Source: Methylococcales bacterium (lineage in GTDB: Bacteria; Pseudomonadota; Gammaproteobacteria; Methylococcales; Methylomonadaceae). From it: a stretch of DNA of 40,187 bases. The notes beneath the pieces are model-generated. The model searched no databases and had not been told where the DNA came from. It saw nothing but the letters and a program-made list of their open reading frames with translations. The stretch covers positions 1 through 40,187 of the forward strand of contig QVQD01000094.1 in the NCBI GenBank assembly GCA_003584875.1. Reading direction: 5' to 3'. Position numbers and translations under genes: made by a program. How positions within the stretch are numbered: the stretch's first letter is position 1; the number at the start of each line of letters is the position of its first letter. This document shows positions 34,253-40,187 of this stretch, one piece after another.

Positions 34253-34343
34253 TAATACATTCAAGCGATGCATAGACTAACTCGACGTATGTCTACTTAT
34301 CGCAAAGCGTCATTCCTACAGTTATGGCTATATAGAGTGCATT

Positions 34344-34388
34344 GAAAGTGGTTTTTGCCGCGATTGTCTTAGCTAAAACCACTTCCAC
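34344..34388. repeat. Hairpin repeat after rnfH
   Basis: GAAAGTGGTTTTTGC and GCTAAAACCACTTCC form imperfect arms; a diverged copy of the perfect hairpin at 5238-5286. It could end the rnf transcript. Confidence 0.65.
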
Positions 34389-34420
34389 AAAGTATGAAAA
34401 CCTTAAATTAAACCCCCATA

Positions 34421-34448
34421 TTGTAAATAGAATAGATTTATCTATACT
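34421..34448 (+). promoter_or_regulatory. Candidate sigma-70 promoter of the signalling genes
   Basis: TTGTAA (34421-34426), 16-nt spacer, TATACT (34443-34448). The predicted start near 34455 gives a leader of about 150 nt before the ATG at 34604. Confidence 0.4.
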
Positions 34449-34603
34449 CCTCATCAAATTAAACTCACATCAACGTATTACACTATACGGATATTGAGCT
34501 GTATTACAGTTCTTCTTATTGCTGTGATTATTCATACTTACGTTTGCACTAAAAATGAACTATATACCCTCATCCATCGAATTTTTAAAATCGAGTACTC
34601 GGT

Positions 34604-37357
34604 ATGTTTGAATACATTCAACAATACCTGAGTAATAGTACGGAATGGATGCCTGAAGGTTACTCTATCGAATGGACCCCTAGCCTTTTTTGGACTCATG
34701 TCTTTACCGATCTTTTAACAGCTGCAGCTTATTATACAATTCCTCTTTCACTGCTCTATATAGCATGGCATCGAAAAGACCTACCCTTTCGTAAAATTTA
34801 CTTAATGCTGGGCGCTTTTATAATAGCCTGTGGTACTTCGCATTTAATTTCAATTGTCCTGCTATGGAAACCCATCTACTGGCTGGATGCACTCATACAC
34901 ACAATCACCGCTTTGCTTTCACTAGGCACCGCATTTTTTGTCATTCGTCTAATACCGTTATTAAAACAATCGTCTTTACCTACCATGGAAAAAACGATTT
35001 ATGAAGCCCTACTCATGAAAGGTGACATTGATCTTTCATCAATGAAAGCCAGATTTAATAACACAACACAACTCGCTCCTGTTGGTATTGTTAACGTTTC
35101 AACAAATAGTGACATACTGGAAGTCAACCCCAAGTTCTGTAATTTCATCGGCTATAGTCATGATGAAATACTCAACATGAATCTTGAAGATATCAGTTGT
35201 GAAGATTGTTACTCTCAATACGCAAGCAAAATTAGTCAGTGTTTGTCGGGTGAGATTTCTGAATTTGAAGAGAAATGTCAATATCGACATAAAAAGGGTC
35301 ATGTCATCTGGGGGGCTTTACACGTAAAATTAATCCGACATAAAGATAGACGCCTGGATTATTTTATTTTAATTGTAGAAGACATTTCTATTCAAAAAAA
35401 CCTACAAGACAATTTAACCATACAATCTATGGCCGTCAATCAAAGCCCTAGCCCAGTTATGATTACTAATCTTAATAGAGAAATTAAATACGTCAACCCT
35501 GCATTTTTAAGACACACAGGTTATTCATTTAGTGAGGTGATCGGACAAAATTCGCAGATGTTCTTTTCAGAAAAAACTCCTCCAGAAATCTATAGCGAAA
35601 TGTGGTCTGCATTATTGGAGTTCAAGCCATGGAAAGGTGAGTTGATCAATAAAAGTAAGCAGGGTAAAGAAACGGTAGATTTAACTGAAGTTATTCCTAT
35701 TGCGACTGCAGATGGAATTATTGACCATTATTTAGTTTTAAAAGAAGATATAACTGCCCGTAAAGAAACTGAACTTGCATTGATTACAGCCACTAAAGCA
35801 GCAGAATCACTTTTTGAAAGCAAGTCCTTATTCATGGCTAATATGTCGCATGAAATACGTACACCTATCAGTGTCATTATGGGCTTTACTGAACTTGCTT
35901 TAATAAAAGACATGCCCGATAACATTCGAGACTATCTTTGCAAAATCAAAACTGCCTCTATGGGCTTGCGCAATATACTGAATGACATTTTAGACTTCTC
36001 TAAATTAGAAGCTGACAAAATCACCATTGTTCCAGAATTATTTGATCTGTCATTACTTAAGGACGAACTGTATAGCTTTTTTAAAAGCAGTGCCGATAAG
36101 AAAGGCCTTCTATTTACCACAGATATTGCCGCTGATACTCCACTGCAATTGATTGGTGATGAACAAAGAATAAAACAAATACTCATAAACCTAATCAGCA
36201 ACGCAATCAAGTTTACTGAATTCGGATATGTAAAACTTAATATTTCAGCACTGAGTAAAGATGCCAAGCAGGCAAAACTTTTGTTTTCTGTTCAAGATTC
36301 AGGTATCGGCATTACTGAAGAGGATCAGACTCATTTATTTCAAGTTTTCAACCAAATTGACAACTCTATCACTCGTCGTTACGGGGGTACAGGTTTAGGC
36401 TTATCGCTTAGTAAAAACCTCTTGCATCTAATGGGGGGAGAATTCAAAGTCAGTAGTGAATTGGGTGAAGGCAGTTTTTTTAGCTTTGAGATAGTGATGG
36501 ATTTACCAACCGAAACAATTGCATACCCTACAAAACAAGCAGAAAGCTTAGCTGATATAAACAGCGACCCTGATTCAGAGCACACAAACATACGAATACT
36601 GGTAGTAGAAGATAATCTATTCAACCAGCAAATTATTGAAGAGATACTGGCCTTAGCGGGCTTTAGCGTGGAACTTGCAGATAATGGTAAAGTAGCATTA
36701 GACTTATTAGAGCAGCATGAGTTTGATGCGATAATCATGGATGCACACATGCCGATCATGGATGGTTTTGAGGCGACTACACGCATACGTAGTCAAACAC
36801 GTTTTGACAAAATGCCGATTATCGCCCTAACTGCTGGTGTATCCCAAGATGAGAGAATACGATGCTTAGAAGTTGGCATGGATGATTTTCTAAATAAGCC
36901 CATCAATGGACGACTACTTATTTCCACACTAAAACAACACCTTAATTCAGAAATACAAAATAAGCCTCAGCTAAATAAACCAGAACCTGCGACAGTAGCG
37001 ACTACTGAAATAAGCAATAATGAAAATAGGTTGAATGTAGATATACTGAAAAAAGAAATTGGCGATGATCCAGCCAAAGTAGCTAAGTTCTTAAACTTTT
37101 TCCAAAAATCATCGCAAGAAATAAGCGTTGAAATAATAGCAGCCTCCCGTGCGCAGCAATTAGATGCAGTATTCGCAGCGGCACACAAACTTAAATCAGC
37201 AGCCCGTACCGTAGGCGCTATTGATCTTGGGGATTTATGTAGTGCTATTGAAAATGCTGCAAAAGCAGGCAACCAAACTGCACTCAACACCCTGCTGCAA
37301 AGCTTTGAAGAAGAATGGAACGAGGTCAATAAACTATTGCAGGCTTGGACTAAATAA
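34604..37357 (+). CDS. ETR1-like membrane hybrid histidine kinase
   Basis: A 917-aa sensor. Residues about 28-120 form three membrane helices that align without gaps with the plant ethylene receptor ETR1 at a constant offset of 11: D36, Y43, I46, P47, I73, C76 and H80 correspond to ETR1 D25, Y32, I35, P36, I62, C65 and H69. C65 and H69 are the copper ligands for ethylene. Then come PAS 1 (about 150-265), PAS 2 (about 272-390) and a HisKA domain with H416 (MANMSHEIRTPISVIMG). An ATPase domain (NLISNAIKF, DSGIGI, GGTGLGLSLSKN), a receiver with D713 and a C-terminal Hpt domain with H861 (AAAHKLKSAARTVGA) complete it. A complete internal phosphorelay is present. The ligand is unproven: ethylene, or another copper-binding small molecule. 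Confidence 0.9.
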   Translation: MFEYIQQYLSNSTEWMPEGYSIEWTPSLFWTHVFTDLLTAAAYYTIPLSLLYIAWHRKDLPFRKIYLMLGAFIIACGTSHLISIVLLWKPIYWLDALIHTITALLSLGTAFFVIRLIPLLKQSSLPTMEKTIYEALLMKGDIDLSSMKARFNNTTQLAPVGIVNVSTNSDILEVNPKFCNFIGYSHDEILNMNLEDISCEDCYSQYASKISQCLSGEISEFEEKCQYRHKKGHVIWGALHVKLIRHKDRRLDYFILIVEDISIQKNLQDNLTIQSMAVNQSPSPVMITNLNREIKYVNPAFLRHTGYSFSEVIGQNSQMFFSEKTPPEIYSEMWSALLEFKPWKGELINKSKQGKETVDLTEVIPIATADGIIDHYLVLKEDITARKETELALITATKAAESLFESKSLFMANMSHEIRTPISVIMGFTELALIKDMPDNIRDYLCKIKTASMGLRNILNDILDFSKLEADKITIVPELFDLSLLKDELYSFFKSSADKKGLLFTTDIAADTPLQLIGDEQRIKQILINLISNAIKFTEFGYVKLNISALSKDAKQAKLLFSVQDSGIGITEEDQTHLFQVFNQIDNSITRRYGGTGLGLSLSKNLLHLMGGEFKVSSELGEGSFFSFEIVMDLPTETIAYPTKQAESLADINSDPDSEHTNIRILVVEDNLFNQQIIEEILALAGFSVELADNGKVALDLLEQHEFDAIIMDAHMPIMDGFEATTRIRSQTRFDKMPIIALTAGVSQDERIRCLEVGMDDFLNKPINGRLLISTLKQHLNSEIQNKPQLNKPEPATVATTEISNNENRLNVDILKKEIGDDPAKVAKFLNFFQKSSQEISVEIIAASRAQQLDAVFAAAHKLKSAARTVGAIDLGDLCSAIENAAKAGNQTALNTLLQSFEEEWNEVNKLLQAWTK

Positions 37358-37740
37358 AACAAGTTGGCTCTAAGTAATTAGGAGACTTCGATTTATTCCT
37401 AAAGAGTATCGGCAACTTATCGTTTCAACGCATAATTGACAACATTGTGGTAATTGCCAGTAGGGGCGTATTGCATACGCCCTTATAAATCAGACCATGT
37501 AATATTGAACTTAGATAAATGGGCGTATGCACTACAATGTTTACATCGTAACGAGCCTACCTAAGGGACTCTAATAAAAATTGTAACTAGCTATGCCAAA
37601 AAGAGAAAATCAGATCGATCGATAGCAATAAAATACTCATGTATAACGACGAACGTTATACAACTAAGCAAGAATAGCGATACAAAAGTGTCGCATTAGA
37701 TGATGACTTTAAATAAACCCCAATATTAATAATAATTTAA
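37358..37740. other. Gene-free gap between the two signalling genes
   Basis: 383 nt holding the GGGCGTAT palindrome at 37464-37482 and a half copy at 37521-37530. The rest is AT-rich with no ORF, sigma-54 element or convincing terminator seen. It is too long for tight co-transcription, so the next gene may have its own promoter. Confidence 0.6.
37464..37482. repeat. GGGCGTAT hairpin repeat, copy 3
   Basis: Arms GGGCGTAT (37464-37471) and ATACGCCC (37475-37482), loop TGC; the loop is the complement of the GCA loop in copies 1 and 2, so this copy is inverted relative to them. It lies about 105 nt after the hybrid-kinase stop. Confidence 0.75.
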
Positions 37741-38874
37741 ATGACAATCTCGATACTAATAGCCACAGATAATAGTGAACAAGCTCAGCTTATAGTCGCT
37801 CAACTTGCCAAAGACTATAGCGATATAGTTATCTCTATTAAATCCCAATCGCTAATTAACGATTTTGACAAACATCAACCTGATGTTTTAATTCTCGCCT
37901 TTGCTAATTTGGCTAAAGCACAAGAGTATTACGAAGCTTTATATGAAAGCAGCAATCATATTACCAACTGCACCCATAGAACCGTGCTTTTGTGCCACGA
38001 AGATGAGATAGAACAAGCTCATGAACTGTTTAGGCAAGAGGTTTATGACGAATATATTCCCTTTATGCCAACCCCATATGATAGCCATCAGTTGCCTAGG
38101 GCAATCCATCGGGCATCATTAAGCCTTAAAGCGGGCGCCATTAACGACACCAACTCTGAATTGATTAAACGGGTCCGTAGACTTAGCAATCTGGAGGCAA
38201 AGTTTGAATCTGCACTAAAACTTGCCCACCAGCAATTAGATATCGTCAATCAAGCCTCAGATCAAATAAAAATAGATCAATTAAACGTCTTAACTAATTT
38301 TCTTCAGAGCCTTAACGAGCTGACCAACAATAGTTCAGAGCAAAGTTTACAACCACTGATAGATGAATTAGAAGAAAGCTTAATTAATCAGAAGCTCAAC
38401 ACACTCACCCTACCCTTATTAAAAATAAAAAATTGGTTTAATGATTTGCGACCCTTAATTAACATATTGGTTAACGAGGTTACTTTATTAAAAGTTGTCG
38501 CACAAAAAACACCGCCCACTGTATTGATTGTAGATGACGACAAGTTTGCACAAATGATGCTTAACGATATAGTCGCCACAGAAAATTATTCTGTACTGTT
38601 TGCTGATAGCGGTATAGATGCACTCAAACTATTGCGTAAGCACAAACCTGACATTATTTTAATGGATATGAATATGCCAGCATTAGGCGGCATAGAAACC
38701 ATTAGTCGCATTAAAGATTCACCGAGGTTTTCGTCTATACCCATCATAATGATAACGGGCAGTAATGCGAAAAAAGATGTCATCGAAAGCTTGAAAGCTG
38801 GAGCAGCAGATTTTATTGTTAAACCAGTAAGTCATGGGATTTTGCTTGATAAAATCGAACTATTACTTCATTAA
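37741..38874 (+). CDS. Response regulator with pseudo-receiver and C-terminal receiver
   Basis: A 377-aa cytoplasmic protein. The N-terminus (about 1-130) looks like a receiver fold but has lost the phosphorylated Asp (PDVLILAFANL where LxxD is expected), so it is a pseudo-receiver. A helical, coiled-coil-like linker (about 140-250, rich in Leu, Asn, Glu) follows. The C-terminal receiver (about 258-377) is intact: VLIVDDDKFA, phosphoacceptor D309 (ILMDMNMPALGG), T/S and K residues (MITGS, VKP). There is no DNA-binding or enzymatic output domain. It lies downstream of the hybrid kinase and is a likely phosphorelay partner; that link is inference. Confidence 0.82.
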   Translation: MTISILIATDNSEQAQLIVAQLAKDYSDIVISIKSQSLINDFDKHQPDVLILAFANLAKAQEYYEALYESSNHITNCTHRTVLLCHEDEIEQAHELFRQEVYDEYIPFMPTPYDSHQLPRAIHRASLSLKAGAINDTNSELIKRVRRLSNLEAKFESALKLAHQQLDIVNQASDQIKIDQLNVLTNFLQSLNELTNNSSEQSLQPLIDELEESLINQKLNTLTLPLLKIKNWFNDLRPLINILVNEVTLLKVVAQKTPPTVLIVDDDKFAQMMLNDIVATENYSVLFADSGIDALKLLRKHKPDIILMDMNMPALGGIETISRIKDSPRFSSIPIIMITGSNAKKDVIESLKAGAADFIVKPVSHGILLDKIELLLH

Positions 38875-38959
38875 ACAACCATTAAATTGATTACTTAGTC
38901 CTAAAATGACATTATCATGCTATTTAATTCGCACACTTTAACCTTTACCGGCAATAAAA

Positions 38960-39871
38960 ATGACTAACATTGACATTAATTTAAATCTTTATTTAACTGC
39001 GTTTGAAAAAATGGCTGATGCAGTATTGCTGTTAAATGCAAAAGATGAGCGATTCATAAACTGCAATGAGGCTGCACTTAAGCTATTTGCTTATCCTAAT
39101 AAAACTGCTTTTCTTAATCAAAAACCAGCTGATATTTCACCAACACATCAAACAGATGGCAAAAGCTCTAGTCAAAAAACTACAGAAAGCTACGCATTAG
39201 CCAAACAAACCGGTTTTCATCGTTTTGATTGGCAATATTTAAAACATGATGGCTCAACATTTTCAGCTGAAGTTACTCTAACGCCCATTATTGTAGAGGA
39301 AGAAGAAATATTCCATATAACGCTACGAGAACTTAGCGAACATATTCTTCGTGAGCTAACTGAGCGCATACAAATACCAGAAAGTATCATTAAGAACATA
39401 ATGGCTTATCTTGAGTCAGAGAAAACTAATGTCGCTTCTATGTCTATTGATCAAAAAATCCAAGAACTCAATCAACACACAGGTCCAACTGAGCTTAAAG
39501 GATTAAATATTTTAATCGTAGAAGATGATGCCTTTATGCAAGAAGTCATCACCGAATTGCTAGAACGCTTCGGAGCGACTTTTATCGTTGCGAATAATGG
39601 TGCAGAAGCCTTAGAGGCCTTAGAAAAAGATCAGTTTGATGCTGTATTAATGGATTTACACATGCCACTTATGGATGGATTTGTCGCTACATTGCAAATC
39701 CGTAAAATTGAAAAGTTTGCCAATTTACCTATTATAGCGGTCACCGCAAGCGTTAGCGAAGAAGCTAAGCAACGCTGCTTGAGAACAGGCATGAATGACT
39801 TTATCAGCAAACCCATAAATGTCAGCAAACTCCTTTCTAAAATTACAAGTTGGACTAAGGTATCTGAATAA
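38960..39871 (+). CDS. PAS domain plus receiver protein
   Basis: A 303-aa cytoplasmic protein with a PAS domain (about 10-130: EKMADAVLLLNAKDERFINC, then a YLKHDGSTFSAEVTLTPI strand). A helical linker (about 130-175) and an intact receiver (about 183-303) follow: LNILIVEDDAFMQ, D232 in VLMDLHMPLMDGF, AVTAS and SKPI. The receiver closely resembles that of the hybrid kinase upstream (LVVEDN, MDAHMPIMDGFEATT-IR). There is no kinase or output domain. It follows the previous gene by 85 nt, so both are probably co-transcribed and take phosphate from the same Hpt. Confidence 0.85.
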   Translation: MTNIDINLNLYLTAFEKMADAVLLLNAKDERFINCNEAALKLFAYPNKTAFLNQKPADISPTHQTDGKSSSQKTTESYALAKQTGFHRFDWQYLKHDGSTFSAEVTLTPIIVEEEEIFHITLRELSEHILRELTERIQIPESIIKNIMAYLESEKTNVASMSIDQKIQELNQHTGPTELKGLNILIVEDDAFMQEVITELLERFGATFIVANNGAEALEALEKDQFDAVLMDLHMPLMDGFVATLQIRKIEKFANLPIIAVTASVSEEAKQRCLRTGMNDFISKPINVSKLLSKITSWTKVSE

Positions 39872-39914
39872 GCAAAGTTTTTGTTGTGGGCAATGGAGTC
39901 TACTATTGATCATT

Positions 39915-40031
39915 TGTAGGCCGGAATAAGACCACTTAAGCCTAGCGCGGGTGGCGTTTCCGGCCATACGTGCTTGCCTATACCGGAAACGCTTTCCTCG
40001 CTTACGCTCGTAAAGCCTTCACCGGCCTACA
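39915..40031. repeat. 117-bp MITE-family element with 10-bp inverted ends
   Basis: Ends TGTAGGCCGG (39915-39924) and CCGGCCTACA (40022-40031) are perfect inverted repeats. Inside, GCGTTTCCGGCC and GGAAACGCTTTCCTCGC are partial palindromes matching the other family copies. It is the best-bounded copy with the 1301-1421 element. Confidence 0.8.
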
Positions 40032-40187
40032 GCTATATCGTTGCCACCCTACTAAGCTGTCAGCAGGTTGGAGTCAAAACTCACGAGTTTTGATTCGTAC
40101 TTTAGATGGAGTTTTTAACCCCATCCCAAACGTTTTATCGGGGCTTGCAAATCCCGACCGGCATCGCTTTTTTTGCCATCAAAACTC
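40032..40187. other. Window end without a recognisable gene
   Basis: The last stretch contains a short palindrome CAAAACTC-AC-GAGTTTTG (40075-40092) and no ORF I can support. It may be the edge of another repeat or of a gene that starts beyond the window. Confidence 0.4.

Larger units (their letters stand above)
34253..34603. other. rnfH to hybrid-kinase intergenic region
   Basis: 351 nt without a gene. It contains the hairpin repeat at 34344-34388 and a candidate sigma-70 promoter at 34421-34448 (TTGTAA, 16 nt, TATACT). No sigma-54 or NifA motif was found, so the signalling genes downstream are probably not part of the NifA regulon. Confidence 0.6.

Noticed and set aside
36379-37362. Long minus-strand frames inside the hybrid kinase (for example 36379-36786 and 36967-37362).
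   Set aside because: They are antisense to well-supported receiver and Hpt coding sequence and their translations are low-complexity Ser/Ala/Leu.

Overview
This window is almost entirely a molybdenum-nitrogenase (nif) gene region from an AT-rich, aerobic, Azotobacter/Pseudomonas-type gammaproteobacterium. The gene repertoire (NifL-NifA control, Rnf, NifY/LRV proteins, a Shethna-type ferredoxin, a copper-site ethylene-receptor-like kinase) and the low GC would fit a Methylococcales methanotroph. That assignment is inference: no 16S, pmo or mxa gene is present.

Layout. (1) 1-4829, minus strand: nifE-nifN-nifX, a NifX-associated DUF269 protein, a DUF683 protein and ferredoxin fdxB, behind a sigma-54 promoter with a NifA site. 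(2) 4944-5237: a decayed AlbA_2-type gene. (3) 5486-13220, minus: nifH-nifD-nifK-nifT-ferredoxin-nifY-small ORF-LRV Fe-S protein-unknown 323-aa protein-Nif11 protein, from a sigma-54/NifA promoter. (4) 13710-15142, plus: a SIR2-like protein and a 145-aa unknown protein, divergent from nifH with their own sigma-54/NifA promoter. (5) 15463-16710: a GlcF-like Fe-S protein. (6) 16771-24886, minus: nifB-fdxN-nifO-flavodiiron protein-2Fe2S ferredoxin-Shethna FeSII-like ferredoxin-nifQ, then modABC. (7) 25168-28382, minus: nifL-nifA with a candidate sigma-54 promoter. (8) 28669-34252, plus: rnfABCDGEH with a sigma-54 promoter and two NifA sites. (9) 34604-39871, plus: a three-gene signalling group, namely an ETR1-like hybrid histidine kinase and two receiver-domain proteins. 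(10) 39872-40187: repeats only.

How it works together. ModABC and NifQ supply molybdenum, and NifB, NifEN, NifX and NifY build and deliver FeMo-co. NifHDK is the enzyme. Rnf uses the ion gradient to reduce ferredoxins for NifH, and several ferredoxins are encoded. The FeSII-like protein and the flavodiiron protein look like oxygen protection. NifA, held by the redox/nitrogen sensor NifL, would drive at least five operons, since each has a TGG-N10-GC element with TGT-N10-ACA sites upstream. nifU, nifS, nifV, nifW, nifZ and nifM are not in this window.

Intergenic gaps are filled with short palindromic, MITE-like repeats of several families. One lies between a 33-bp duplicate of the nifX 3' end and nifX itself. 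The most notable points are the complete ethylene/copper-binding residue set in the hybrid kinase, the NifA-controlled SIR2-like pair opposite nifH, and the oxygen-protection genes inside the nifB operon.
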